Below the pieces are notes generated by a model, which was not told the origin of the DNA, searched no databases, and saw only the letters and a list, made by a program, of their open reading frames with translations. Both the position numbers and the translations under genes were made by a program. This document shows positions 10,605 to 20,552 of a stretch of 64,000 bases of DNA, piece after piece. This DNA is from Euglena gracilis (lineage: Eukaryota > Euglenida > Euglenophyceae > Euglenales): contig CP154957.1 of assembly GCA_039621445.1 (NCBI GenBank), positions 15,492,947-15,556,946 on the forward strand. Direction: 5' to 3'. The stretch's first letter is position 1; every line of letters starts with the position of its first letter.

Positions 10605-11075
10605 ATGGGTGGGGATTTGGAAAAAATCCGGGAACCGGCCAGGGTTATCACCTGGGGCTTTAATTGCCTGCCCAGGGGTTCACCCCCCCATTTTCCCCGG
10701 TGGTAAACTTGACAGGAGATATTTTGAAAATCTCGATTTTTGGACCCGAAATGTCCCAAAAATTGCGAATTCGAAAACAGGCCAAACAAGTACGGATTTG
10801 GAGTGAAATGGACTTGAAATTGCCATAACTCGGGGTCGGCGTGCAGTAACAAAATGGTGGCTAATCAAAAGAAATCACTAGGGACGTAAAACAAAGCCCC
10901 TGGGACCCTCTACCACCCTGTGTGGGCCGCCGGGCCAGTTGGACGCCCAGCCCCAATTATACCCCGTTTGGACGTTTTCTGGGTCAAAAATTTTTTTGTT
11001 TGCCCAAAACCATGTTTTTAGGCCTCCCGGACCCGGAAAAACTGTTTTCGAGCGAAAATGAGCGTTTTCGACCCC
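10605..11075. repeat. Dispersed repeat N, copy 1
   Basis: It shares with 24560-25360 and 42335-43075 the blocks TTTGCCCAAAACCATGTTTT and GGCCTCCCGGACCCGGAAAA, and sentences of CCATAACTCGGG type. Copies are 70-80 percent alike by eye. No termini or coding potential are evident. Confidence 0.55.
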
Positions 11076-11110
11076 CCGGCTCACCGACTTAAGCTGGGGG
11101 GGGGGGGTCC

Positions 11111-11650
11111 TGTTGGGTCGACCGACCCAGTCGGTCGACCCAACAATGGGTCTACCGACTCTCGGAGATCGGGCGGTAACTTTTGGGATTTTGGACCCCC
11201 TCCCCCCCCCCAGGCGAAGTTCACCGTTTGAAAGTTCACCGGGGGGTCACGGAACGGACCCCCCCCCTCTGCCTACCCCAACGGTGAAGTTCACCACAAG
11301 AACACTTTTTTAGCCAAAAATGGCCAAAAATGACATTTTCGGCAAGTTTTCGGAAATTTCGATAAAATTCCATGAATCATCAACCTCAAAATGAGGAAAA
11401 GGAGCAAAATTTCACCCATCAAAATTTCACCTCCAACCATCAAAACAGTGAAGTTCACAGGTGAACTTCACCGCCGAAAGTACCCCCCCCCTCCCCTGGT
11501 GAACGTTCACCGGTGAAGTTCACCGGGGGGTCCGCAGCCCCCCCCCCCCGTACTGCCTAACCTCCCTTGGAGGGTCGGTGGAGTAGGTCCACCGACCCTC
11601 CCAAGGTCGACCCATTGTTGGGTCGACCGACTCAGTTGGTCGACCCAACA
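11111..11650. mobile_element. TIR element H with GTCGACC arms and GTGAAGTTCACC repeats
   Basis: The outer arms of about 45 bp are inverted repeats: TGTTGGGTCGACCGAC..CCCAACAATGGGTC on the left, and the complementary order on the right ending CGACCCAACA. The interior contains at least six copies of the palindrome GTGAAGTTCAC/GTGAACTTCACC near both sides. A second interior copy lies at 13088-13490. No TSD was identified. Confidence 0.65.
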
Positions 11651-11910
11651 CTCTAATGTACAATTGGCCCATGTTTCGAAAATTTAAGGGCAAAAAAAAT
11701 GAGCAAAATGTTATGTGCATTAACAGAAATAAGAGTTCTGTAAATTTTGTCAGAATATATGTCCATCTGTTGAAAGGCCTTGAAGAGTGTTTTTCGGTCG
11801 GGGGCAGCATCGCAACTAAATTGTAGAATCTGACGATAGGCGATCGCAGATTTGATTTTCTGTGAATTTTTTCGGAATATGGTGGGATCCCTTTCATTTC
11901 CCATCTGTTC

Positions 11911-11988
11911 GAGGGCTCCAAAATTTCAAAATCCCTTGCGTTACCAAGTCGTTTTGGGGGGCAAGTCCCTTTGTTGCTCAAGGCCTCC
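11911..11988 (-). repeat. Isolated satellite monomer
   Basis: Read on the minus strand this is one diverged unit of the 25.8-28.5 kb satellite (GAGCAACAAAGGGACTTGCC, CCCCCAAAACGACTTGG, AAGGGATTTTG..CCCTCGAACAG). It shows that the repeat unit exists singly outside the array. Confidence 0.7.
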
Positions 11989-12109
11989 CGTTTTTGGCGT
12001 GAAACCTATTTTGGATAATTTCCAGGTTTGGGTTGTGTTTTGGCATTGTCTGAGGCCCCCCGGCCTCCCGTTTTTGGCGTGAAACCTATTTTGGATAATT
12101 TCCAGGTTT
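11982..12109. repeat. 48-bp direct duplication
   Basis: The segment beginning GGCCTCCCGTTTTTGGCGTG and ending TAATTTCCAGGTTT occurs at 11983-12029 and, essentially identical, at 12063-12109. The 33-bp spacer also carries GGCCCCCCGG. Confidence 0.9.
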
Positions 12110-12328
12110 ATTCTTGGTCAAAACTGTTGGGAAAAACGAAAATAATTTTTGCCCAAAACCATCTTTTGGGCCTCCCAACCCAGGCGGGCTGCCGGCCGGG
12201 CTCGCCACAACACCTCAAACATCTGCTGTAGCATGGCACCATCAAACACGAAAAGAACACAACTCTGCACAAAACCTGGAAAAAAATTTAGCGCGGTGGG
12301 GGGGGGGCATGTAAAAGCACAGATTTGC

Positions 12329-12516
12329 CTGGGACTTGGGGATGGGCTTCTCCTTGGGGTGTTCCAAAAGCTCCCTCTCTTCCCGCATCTTTGCCAAGCG
12401 GCAGGCAAGCTCCTCGTCAAAAGTGGATTCTTTTGTGGGCTTGTGGTACAGGTTGTAAATGAGGCTTCCCGCCGCCGAGCCACGGCCAAAATGATGTGCA
12501 GCCTCAACCATAGATG
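12329..12516 (-). CDS. Candidate exon, unknown helical protein
   Basis: The minus strand gives [40 protein letters not shown] and [20 protein letters not shown], a convincing soluble-protein composition not matched in other frames. The right boundary is ..AAAAAG|; the left ends at CAG|GCAAAT, which would be a GC-type donor. The gene is not recognised. It may belong to a minus-strand gene with the exons at 14822-15191 and 17494-17761, but the links are unproven. Confidence 0.5.
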
Positions 12517-13087
12517 CTTTTTGCAATCAGAAAAAAGAAATCTGAAAACAGGAGAAATGGAAAGGAAGCCACAGGAAGGAAAGACCGTGGCAAATCTTTT
12601 TCCAAATCACCATCGCGTGATGGTGCATGAGCTGTGGGATTTGGCAAATTATGATTCCTGAAAATAAGAGCTATGTTCACTACATGTCTACCAAGCATTT
12701 TGGACAGTTCTTGGCACCAAGCCCCAAGACCCGCCAATGGCCCCCACCCCCGCCCCCACACCTCCCGCCAGTTTTTTGCGACACCCCCCCAGAGGCCTGA
12801 TTAAACAATAAGGGGATGGGACAACAAAACCGTACCGAAGGCACCACCTGAACGAGCGGAACCAAACACAAAAAACTCATTTCATTTCATTTTCTGCACC
12901 ATACCCGAGAATCGAACCTTCAATTTTCATGAATGAATCAACCTTCATCTCTTTCTTTTCTTTTCTTTTCATGGTGGCCCACCATGTTCGTAAGGGAGAG
13001 CCTGTGAAGCATCGAAGAGAGTCAAAGTGGCATACCCCCCCATTTTTTTAAAAAAAATGAATGAATGAATAAATGGATGAATGAATG

Positions 13088-13490
13088 GGAGATCAGGCGG
13101 TAACTTTTGGGACTTTGGACCCCTCCTCCCCCCTAGGTGAAGTTCACCGTTTGAAAGTTCACCGGGGGGGGGGGGGTCCTGAACCCCCCTCCCCCCTGCC
13201 TAACCCAACGGTGAACTTCACCGGTTCACTGCAAGAGGACTTTTTGACCAAAAATGGCGAATGACATTTTGGGAAAGTTTTCAGACATTTTGACAGAATT
13301 CCATCAACCTCAAAATGAACATTAGGAGGAAAAGGAGCAAAAATTCACCCATCAAAATTTCACCCCCAACCATCAAAACGGTGAAGTTCACCAGTGAAAC
13401 TTCACCGGTGAACTTCACCGCCGAAAGCCCTCCCCCCCGGTGAACTTCACCGGGGGGTCCAAAGCCCCCCCCCCTGTACTGCCTATCCTT
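13088..13490. repeat. Family H interior, second copy
   Basis: It begins GAGATCAGGCGGTAACTTTT and ends TGTACTGCCTATCC, aligning throughout with 11165-11570, including the GTGAAGTTCACC palindromes and AACCATCAAAACGGTGAAG. The GTCGACC arms of the first copy are absent, so it is truncated or the arms are a separate insertion. A short TGAA/TGAATGAA repeat precedes it. Confidence 0.75.
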
Positions 13491-13632
13491 CATGGTGTGC
13501 GGATGTGTGGGGCAACCAGGGGCAACCAGGAGGAGAAGCCAGAAAAGACCACAAGCCACATGAAACTGCCAGGTGGACCACAAGATTGCCAGGCACAGCA
13601 CGAGGGAAGAGGTGCCACCCCCAAAAAAACTT

Positions 13633-13785
13633 GGTTACCCTCACCCCCCTCTCAAAATTTCCCCCCCCCCTCAGAGTGGCCAAAAAGTTTTGGCAAGTTT
13701 GGTTTACCCCCCCCTCAAAGTGGCCACTTTCTTTTGCCGTGCTGCCTGGAGGGTGGTCACTTTGAGGGGGGGGTGAGGGTGGAAG
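13633..13785. repeat. Inverted repeat with ACCCTCACCCCCC arms
   Basis: The left arm ACCCTCACCCCCC..CTCAAA and the right arm TTTGAGGGGGGGGTGAGGGT are complementary, with internal AGTGGCCACTTT palindromes. No convincing target duplication. Confidence 0.5.
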
Positions 13786-14261
13786 AAACGGGGGCGGACA
13801 GTTGATGTGATCCTCATTGCTTGCACTTTGCGTTCAAAACACGCGGGCATGGGGGGCATATCTTTGCCATCACAACGAACAATGAGGACAACACCAACTG
13901 TTGCGGGGAGGGGGAATGGTACGGCGATCGCAGTCAAAGTGTCAAAATTTGTGGCGTGAGTCGTAGTCGATTGGGCATAACCGCAGCGTAACCGCGGTGA
14001 GAACAAGAACAAAAGCATCAGCCAAAAACTGGGGACCTTGGGGTCAAAAACCGCTCATTTTTGGCTCAAAAAAAAAACAGTTTTTCTGGGTCCGGAAAGC
14101 CAAAAAAAAAAACATTGTTCCGGGATTTTTTTTCGACTTGGAAACGACCCCAAATCCATGGGTTTCGAGCCAAAGACGGGTCGCTGGCGGGGGTCTTGTT
14201 TTTGGGGGGGTCTCATTTTTGGGAGGTTACATTTTGCCGACCTCCCCTGGGGTTCCTACCC

Positions 14262-14535
14262 CTCGGCATGGCAAAATGCCCCCCCCCCCCCACCGAGGGT
14301 CCTCGTCAGATGTGCCAAACCACCAAAATTTGGCGACTTACCCTCACCCCCCCCTATTTGGCTAATGGTCGGGCTCCTTCGGACCCCCAATTAGCCAATT
14401 AGGGGGGGGGACAATTAGGGGGGGTTACCCCGGCCATGAGCCAATTAGGCTGACCCCCCCCTAATTGGCAAATGGACTGTCCAACGGGACCCCAATTAGC
14501 CAATTAGGGGGGGGGGCAATTGGGGGGGGGAGTGA
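14262..14535. repeat. Family I fragment and CAATTAGCCAATTAGG duplication
   Basis: 14262-14330 matches 22590-22660 (CCTCGGCATGGCAAAATGCC, GAGGGTCCTCGTCAGA). To its right CCCAATTAGCCAATTAGG followed by a G-run occurs twice (about 14382 and 14490), with further CTAATTGG fragments between. All of it is element-derived. Confidence 0.6.
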
Positions 14536-14821
14536 GAATCATGGATAAATTAAGAATTTGCCTTGGGAAGTTTCGGACAAAGATCGTATTTGCAGTGATG
14601 GTAATTCCACCCCAAGTTAGGAATGAGCTGCCTCATTCAATCAAAATTGATCCTGAAATTGGGAATTTAAGGATGCAACCACAATGAGCTGAAGAGAACA
14701 ACTTGACAGGGGGAATCCAAACCAAGATCATTGTGTGAATTGAAAGAAAAATTTGAACTCTGCCTCCACTACCCTGGAAGGGACTTTGCCCACGTAACCG
14801 CGGTGTAACCGTGGTGATAAC

Positions 14822-15191
14822 CGCGGTGTGGGCTCCTCCTGCATGCGCTCCTCGGTGGTCTCCGTCTTCAGGACAGGGAACAGTTTAAGAAGGTTATCCA
14901 TCATGACTTTTTTATTTCTGGTTTTAATCTTTTCTGCTTTTGTGCCAAAGATGGCGTGCACCGTGAGTACATGCTTCGCAAAAGTGCATAGAAACTCGTC
15001 CAGGTCATAAGCTTTGTAGCTTCTCACATCACAAATTATCTGAAATTGGCAAGAGTTGCATACCCCCTTTTTGATTTTTGGCGCTTACACTGAGGTACAG
15101 ATTCTGTAAAGATGTCACAAAAAGCACTGTATCCGCAGATTCTTTCTTCATTGGGGATTCCATGAAGTCTTTCAACCTTGCCAAAAAGGCA
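14822..15191 (-). CDS. Two-exon gene segment with 49-nt intron, unknown protein
   Basis: Exon 15089-15191 follows a CCCCCCCAG acceptor and encodes AFLARLKDFMESPMKKESAD then TVLFVTSLQNLYLS. It ends at a strong AGT|GTAAGC donor. A 49-nt intron (15040-15088, ending TTTCAG) is followed by exon 14822-15039: IICDVRSYKAYDLDEFLCTF, AKHVLTVHAIFGTKAEKIKT, RNKKVMMDNLLKLFPVLKTE, TTEERMQEEPTPR, with a possible donor CCGCG|GTTATC. Frame is kept exactly across the intron, which supports the model. The protein is helical and charged. I do not recognise its family. Possible further exons on the same strand lie at 12329-12516 and about 15300-15440. Confidence 0.65.
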
Positions 15192-15520
15192 CTGGGGGGG
15201 GAGGCGTGGGTAGGGTTGTGCCTGGATTTGAAAAAGAAAAATAATTTTCAATTCAACTGAAAATTTTCATGAAAAATAAATGAAAAAAATATTTTTGAAA
15301 AATATGAAAATGTTCTCCTCGGTTCAGGATTGTAAAACGTTCCTCGGCTCCGATGGGCGGCTTGAAAGTTGCCAAATTGTGATGGATTTGTGCCATGATG
15401 TCAAAAATTGCCACATTTCTGGCAACATTCAATGTCATCTTTCAAAAAGAAGGGCTACTGTCTCGCCGCCCGAAGGGCGGCGAAAAAAACAACAACAAAA
15501 ATGGTTTTGTTAGGTTTGTC

Positions 15521-15547
15521 AGGGATCTCCCCCCCCAGAGATCCCTG
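15521..15547. repeat. Short perfect inverted repeat CAGGGATCTC
   Basis: CAGGGATCTC, a C-run, then AGAGATCCCTG. The CAGGG/CCCTG ends are like those of the hAT-type elements here, so it could be an internally deleted remnant. No TSD is seen. Confidence 0.45.
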
Positions 15548-15649
15548 AAGAAAAATACTTCCACACCCCTGCTCCTGAGTGGCATACCAAAGTGGTACTT
15601 CCCCCGTGACCCCCCCCCGTGACCCCCCCCCCCGTGACCTGCACCACCC

Positions 15650-15813
15650 CCAAAACTTACCTTCGGTCACAAATTGGTCAAGCCCGTTGGTACCATTTGG
15701 CACTGTGCAATGTTTACAAGGAGGATATCTGGACGTTGAGCCTGGATGACATCCTAGATGAGTTCATCAAACAAAACAACTTGCGGGTGTCCACTTTCGC
15801 CTTGGGAAAATGA
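15650..15813 (+). CDS. Candidate terminal exon, unknown protein
   Basis: The plus strand reads ARWYHLALCNVYKEDIWTLS, LDDILDEFIKQNNLRVSTFA, LGK and a TGA at 15811-15813. Composition and amphipathic pattern are those of a real protein end. The 5' limit is unclear; an AG at 15681-15682 is one option. The complementary strand is open too (..RKLFCLMNSSRMSSRLNVQ..) but is less protein-like. No family recognised. Confidence 0.5.
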
Positions 15814-16365
15814 TTTGTCTCAGTCATATGCTTTGCCCGGTGTATCATTGCAAAACACACAGTGCCGGAAATATTTTTTGGCTCGCCCCCCCCCCAGGAA
15901 AAAATTGTTCCTACACCCATGAGGGGGGGGGGTTTGGGGACCCGAACTTGACTGCCCAGCCCCGGTGACCTCCTAATGAGGAAAATTGTGTTTTTTATTA
16001 TTTGTTCCTTGTTTCCCACAACCAAAATGATGCCGGCACAGGCCATTGTGGTGAGCTGAGGTAGGGTGGTGACTGAAATTCCCGGCCCCTGAAATTTCAC
16101 AAAATTTCATGATTTTTTACTTTTCTTTCAGACCACTAGCCAATGGTAGGGTGTTGACTTCCAGCCCCTGAAATTTCACGAAATTTCACAATTTTTTCCT
16201 TTTCTTTCCGACCACTTTTCACGAATGTCACCACCCTATGGGACCCCCGCCTGGAGTTGTGCCTGAAATTCTTCATTGAAAATTTTCAATTGAAAAATTG
16301 AAATATACATTATTGTTTTTCAAGCCTGAAAAATACGACCAATGCCCCTTTCTCTCACTCTATAG

Positions 16366-16518
16366 GTGGCAAGATGGGACGGCAGAAGAAAATGCAATTT
16401 TGGGATGATTTTCAAGCTATGAAAGGATCAAAAAGCAAAAAAAATCAACCCCACAAAAGGTCCAAAAAAAAACAGGAATACGACAAGAGAAAGGGCGGGG
16501 CCTGCTTTTGGCAAGCAG
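16366..16518 (+). CDS. Exon encoding lysine-rich N-terminus
   Basis: Preceded by a textbook acceptor (TCTCTCACTCTATAG) and ended by CAAGCAG|GTAGGC. The only open frame gives MGRQKKMQFWDDFQAMKGSK, SKKNQPHKRSKKKQEYDKRK and GGACFWQA. ATG at 16374 in GGCAAGATGG context could be the start codon, with the 16366 site then belonging to a 5'UTR intron. The basic, hydrophilic sequence suggests a nucleic-acid-associated or nuclear protein, but that is inference. It may be the beginning of the plus-strand CCCH gene whose exons follow at 21895, though intermediate exons would be needed. Confidence 0.6.
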
Positions 16519-16561
16519 GTAGGCATCACTTTTTAATGGGGCACGGGCGGCAAGAGGCGGT

Positions 16562-16650
16562 GATCATACCATTGCTTGGCGACCCCCGGGGGGGAGGGGG
16601 GGTCACTTTCCACTCCGAAAAAACCAGTCAGTCACTTTACCCCCCCCTAT
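16562..16650. mobile_element. Truncated family O terminus
   Basis: It starts GATCATACCATTGCTTGGCGA and continues through GGTCACTTTCCACTC and CCAGTCAGTCACTTT, the same order as the reverse complement of the right end of the complete O element (41701-42039). It breaks off at 16640, where an AT stretch and a hairpin begin. Confidence 0.6.
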
Positions 16651-16659
16651 ATATAGAGA

Positions 16660-16703
16660 GGTATAACAAGAGGTATAGGAGGACCTATACCTCTTGCTAT
16701 ACC
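16660..16703. other. Near-perfect 20-bp hairpin, 4-nt loop
   Basis: GGTATAACAAGAGGTATAGG, loop AGGA, then CCTATACCTCTTGCTATACC, pairing at 19 of 20 positions. It lies in a probable intron downstream of the 16366-16518 exon. It could be a small RNA foldback, a recombination site or a minimal palindromic insertion; the sequence alone does not decide. Confidence 0.8.
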
Positions 16704-17493
16704 CATATGTCGCCTATATGTCCGAGAACAGACTTACTCATTGCAATTATCTTTCGGGGGGGGGGGCAATTTGGCCAATTCTTGAGCCACGTGGCGCTTG
16801 CTTTTTCCACGTGGGGTCAGATGTGCAAACAATGGCGCCATGGAAAGGAGTAGTGAGAAATGCAAATTGTTTCATTTCCTCACCCCCGCCTCCTTTGTTG
16901 GCCAAATGGGAGGGGGGCAATAACGGGGGGGGGGGTGAGGATTTCTAATTTCTTTCCTCTAAACAAAATTGTTCGATTTTTTTCAGCATGGTTGGATTTG
17001 TCGTGACTTCCAAATTGGCCGAATCTTGTCCCGAAGTCAATTGGCCAATTGGGGGGGGGATTGGGGGGGGGGGCAAGGGTAAAACCCCCCCAAATAATAC
17101 CCCCCCTCGGGCCGGGACCTCGGGTGAAAAAATGATACCCCCCCCCCCCCGGTTTGGGGCCGAAGGCCCGGATTTTGACCTGAAAATGTAGGTAAAAATT
17201 ACAATCTTTGACAACAAATTCCCAAAAAAAATCGTTTTTCTGGATCACCTGACCTCCAAAAAAATGCTAAATTTCATAAGGAAGCGCAAAAAAAAATGAC
17301 CCCAAAGGGAGGTTTTGGTACTATTTTGGCTCCTACGGAACGTCAAAAAGGGGGTGGTACACCTCTTTGCTAAGGGGGGGGGGTGGTACACCTCTTTGGG
17401 GGGGGTTGTCTCTTTGAGGCATCTTTCCGGCTTGCACCTTCCGTGATCGTATTCACAATTGATCATCGGCATTTTTTCTGAATCCATTCTTAC

Positions 17494-17761
17494 AATGGCA
17501 CAAACTGCGGGCCAGCGTATCCTTCAACTTTGTGGCCACCATAGGACAAGTGGCGGAAACCTCAGGTTGGTGGCAGGCTGCACCAAGATCCAAGATGTCG
17601 TCCCATGTTTTCCGGATCACTCGTGCAATCTCTTGGAGGGAGCCTAGATGGCTCGTGCACAACGTCCACATAAAATGCATCACTTTGCAAGCATCAAGAC
17701 AAAACTGCGACAAAACATATCTCCGAGGTTGCTCCTCTGACTTGTCCACCATGGCTTGCAT
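17494..17761 (-). CDS. Candidate exon, unknown protein
   Basis: The minus strand encodes MQAMVDKSEEQPRRYVLSQF, CLDACKVMHFMWTLCTSHLG, SLQEIARVIRKTWDDILDLG, AACHQPEVSATCPMVATKLK and DTLARSLCH, ending at CATT|GTAAGA, a strong donor. The frame continues upstream (VEHPSWTTFCNKRE), so the true 5' boundary may lie up to about 17800. Cysteine- and histidine-containing helical sequence, no recognised domain. It is on the same strand as the 14822-15191 gene segment. Confidence 0.55.
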
Positions 17762-19033
17762 CTCGCGCTTATTACAGAACGTTGTCCAAGAGGGGTGTTC
17801 AACCGGACCAGAAATCCATGATCAGGTGCCCATGGAACACGGGGTGTTGAGAAACGCAGCATGAAAGTGGTTTCCGCGCTGGTGCTGTGTAATTTTGGAG
17901 GTTTACCAGCACCCCCAGATGCACAGAACTTTGGCTGATTGTTTCCAGTGTGAAGCACTCAATTCAACCCACAGACATATTCATTCAAGGCTCCTCAGGT
18001 AAGAGACACCATATAACTTGCGATTAGTATTGGCCTTCATGAAAGTCATCAAAAAATGTGTCATGCTCCAATCTTTTCTCTTCAGTCTTTGAAATTCATT
18101 TGAGCAACTTCGGCCAACGAACCGCAGCATATGGAGACTGTTGACGTCATCGACGTTACAATCAAGTCAACAATCAAGGTTATCGCCTTCGTTTTCGTTT
18201 TCCTTCCAACCCCCAAATTGTTGAATATGGTAAAATTTGCAAGTGGCCTTTTTTTTCGACCCTGGATCTTGATTTTCTTTTCCCTGCTTGATGGTTCTGT
18301 GGTTGGGTCCCTCCACGGCGATGTTGTGCAATTTGCCAAAGTGCAAGCTTTGGAAACCAGGCAGGGGGTGCCCAGAACCCCCCGGTCACTGGATCGGGGG
18401 GGGGGGGGTTGGAGGCCGAACTGGATTGCCCAACCTAAACCAAAATGTTAAAATTTTGCATGGAGTGTTGCCTTTTTTTGGACATTTAAAACAAAAAACA
18501 TCAAAAAACATCGAAAACATCAAATCTGTTGATGTTTGGATTTTGGGTTGTGGTCATTTTCGGTTCACAAACTGGCTCAGGAAGGAAGAAGGAGGCGGGG
18601 GTCCCCAGACCGTGGCCAAGTCGAACCCTGGTCGAGGTACGGCTGGGCCAGGCTGAGCTCAGGTCGACTTGGGTTGTTTCACCAGTGGTCAAGCAGTGAA
18701 CTGGCACCCGGTTTGCCTGTTTTTGGGAACCAGCCGCGTCCAGTTTGGACCCCTGACCCCCCAGGGTCCAGTCTCAAAAACACAATGCTCCGGGGGTTTC
18801 CAGTCTGACCGTTGGTGGAGAATGGAGGCCAGCGCCAGGACCCCATCTGTGGTCCACCAGCTCGCACAGCGATCAGTTATCCAGGGGGTCCGGACAGCAA
18901 ATGTTATGTCGACACCGCAAGAGCATCGGCGGATGTTGTTAATGAGTGTGGCTGGACATTCCTGTCCTCGTTAAAATGACACCAGTGCACTCCGTTTCTT
19001 ATCTTGAAGATGCTTGAGACCCACCAGGGGCAT
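17762..19033. other. Probable intron/intergenic sequence
   Basis: No secure gene. Open frames on both strands at 18810-18980 (plus: SVVHQLAQRSVIQGVRTANV; minus: QECPATLINNIRRCSCGVDI) look protein-like, but the strand cannot be decided. A G-run block lies at 18361-18415. Confidence 0.3.
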
Positions 19034-19262
19034 TCAGGCCTTCATGTGTCCGCTATGTTCCATGAATTGGGCCCACTCAACACGCTGCAGGTTGAGTACT
19101 TGTTCGCAACTCGACCCCCACCTCCAAAATGACAAGTCGGCTCCCTTGAGTCCCAAAATGTGGTAATGACGTTGTTTGAAGGAGTAGGGTTGGGTTAAGG
19201 TTCTCTCATGCAAACAGTTGAACCCTTCCCGCTCAACGTCGTCACATTGCCTCCACAGGGTA
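19034..19262 (-). CDS. Candidate terminal exon within a dispersed repeat
   Basis: The minus-strand frame STLWRQCDDVEREGFNCLHE, RTLTQPYSFKQRHYHILGLK, GADLSFWRWGSSCEQVLNLQ, RVEWAQFMEHSGHMKA ends with TGA at 19034-19036. Its 5' part aligns with 50310-50430 (plus strand), where the same frame is broken by stops. It may therefore be transposon-derived coding sequence or a duplicated exon whose other copy has decayed. No known domain was recognised. Confidence 0.4.
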
Positions 19263-19268
19263 CTCAGC

Positions 19269-19848
19269 GAACCCAAAGAGCCGCCCAACCAGTGCTAAAA
19301 ACATGGGGGGACCTGAGCGAGATGGAGGGGGGGGGGTGCGCATTTTTGCGCATTTTTTGCGCATTTTTGTCGAGGCGGGTCCCTTTTGTTTGAGGCGGGT
19401 CCCTTGGGTGGAAAAAAAGTGCGGAAATGGGTTCGTTGGTTATAGAAATGGGTTAGTTGAACGTGGGCAAAATTCGGTGAGCATGTGGTTTGGTTGGTGT
19501 TGAAGAACGGTGTTGAAGAACACCAATGTCAAGTTTGTTTTTGACATATGGACAATGTGGACAACATGGACAATATGGACAAAATGCCTCCAAAAAGTGT
19601 AAAAAAAAAGTGGGAAAATGGAAAAAATGCACAAAAAATGCCATTTTTGTTGATGAGGTGTGGGTACTCATCCAATGATGATGATGAGATTTTTCTAAAT
19701 CCTTTTTCCCTTAGGAATGTACAAACTCAGCGCATTTTTTGCACATTTTTTCCGAGGGCCGTCCAGCGCATTCCCCCCCCCCCCCTGGAGATGCCTCGCT
19801 CAGGTCCCCCCATGTGTATTAACCCTGGTTGGGCAGCTCTTTGGGATC
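19269..19848. mobile_element. Inverted-repeat element with about 58-bp arms
   Basis: The left arm (GAACCCAAAGAGCCGCCCAA .. CATGGGGGGACCTGAGCGAG) is complementary to the right arm (CTCGCTCAGGTCCCCCCATG .. TTGGGCAGCTCTTTGGGATC) with a few mismatches. The interior holds (GCGCATTTTT)n at 19338-19378 and a duplicated GAGGCGGGTCCC. No TSD is recognised; family F element 19855-20160 starts six bases beyond the right arm. Confidence 0.65.
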
Positions 19849-19854
19849 CCTAAA

Positions 19855-20160
19855 CAGGCTGTATTTTAGTCGGGTGCCGACCCCACCCCGGGGGGGGGGG
19901 GTGCCTGCCTGGGCAGGTACCCCAAGCACTCCAAACCCGACCCCCCCGGGGGGGGGGGGGTAAGGCACACGGCCAAAAGTGCCCCAGCACAGACCCGGCG
20001 CCGTGGGGAGCCAAAAATGGCCTAATTTTCAAAGGAATGTGCCTGGGCAAAGGCCGAAATCCGACCCCCCCCCCCGGGGGGGGTAGTGCCTGCCTGGGCA
20101 GGCACTCATAAGCACTCCGGACCCCCCCCTCCCCCCCGGGGTTGGTAAAAAAACAGCCTG
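19855..20160. mobile_element. hAT-like TIR element, family F, copy 1
   Basis: A 306-bp element with termini CAGGCTGTATTTTAGTCGGG and, reverse-complemented, CAGGCTGTTTTTTTACCAAC. The flanking octamers are TCCCTAAA (19847-19854) and ACCCTAAG (20161-20168), 6 of 8 identical. The interior repeats TGCCTGCCTGGGCAGG and has a decayed CGGCGCC core. Its sequence matches copy 3 at 54150-54443 almost end to end. Confidence 0.85.
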
Positions 20161-20338
20161 ACCCTAAGACCCTGACCCTGAGCCCCTTCTAATTGGGGGG
20201 TAAGGATTCTCTGTCCTCCTCCCTCCCAACCCGAGAGTTCGGCAGGGCAATGCAATACCCTAACCCTATTCCTTCCAATGACCCCATAAAACGTCGTTTC
20301 CCAGCTCAAAAACCACAAATGCAAGCGCAGGTGACAAT

Positions 20339-20455
20339 CAGGCTGTTCTTTTTTTTACCAACCCCAGGGGGGAGGGGGCCTGTGAGTGCCTCCCAGGCAG
20401 GCACTACCCCCCCCCCCCCAGGGGGGGTGGTCGGCACCCGACTGAAAACAGCCTG
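20339..20455. mobile_element. hAT-like TIR element, family F, copy 2 (short)
   Basis: A 117-bp, internally deleted copy with both F termini in the opposite order (CAGGCTGTTCTTTTTTTTAC .. CCCGACTGAAAACAGCCTG) and a perfect 8-bp TSD GTGACAAT (20331-20338, 20456-20463). Short length plus intact ends identifies it as a non-autonomous derivative. Confidence 0.92.
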
Positions 20456-20552
20456 GTGACAATTTGCAGGGGGGGACGATGGCAACCAACTTGTAAAATT
20501 TTGGGTGGGGGGTCGAGCAGCGAACAAGTGTCGCAGGTTGTCCAACCATTCT

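Noticed and set aside
10569-10860. Frames in repeat N
   Set aside because: The same sequence recurs at 24.6 and 42.4 kb without frame conservation.
12900-12925. B-box-like sequence on the minus strand (GGTTCGATTCT)
   Set aside because: No A box or helices at tRNA distance.
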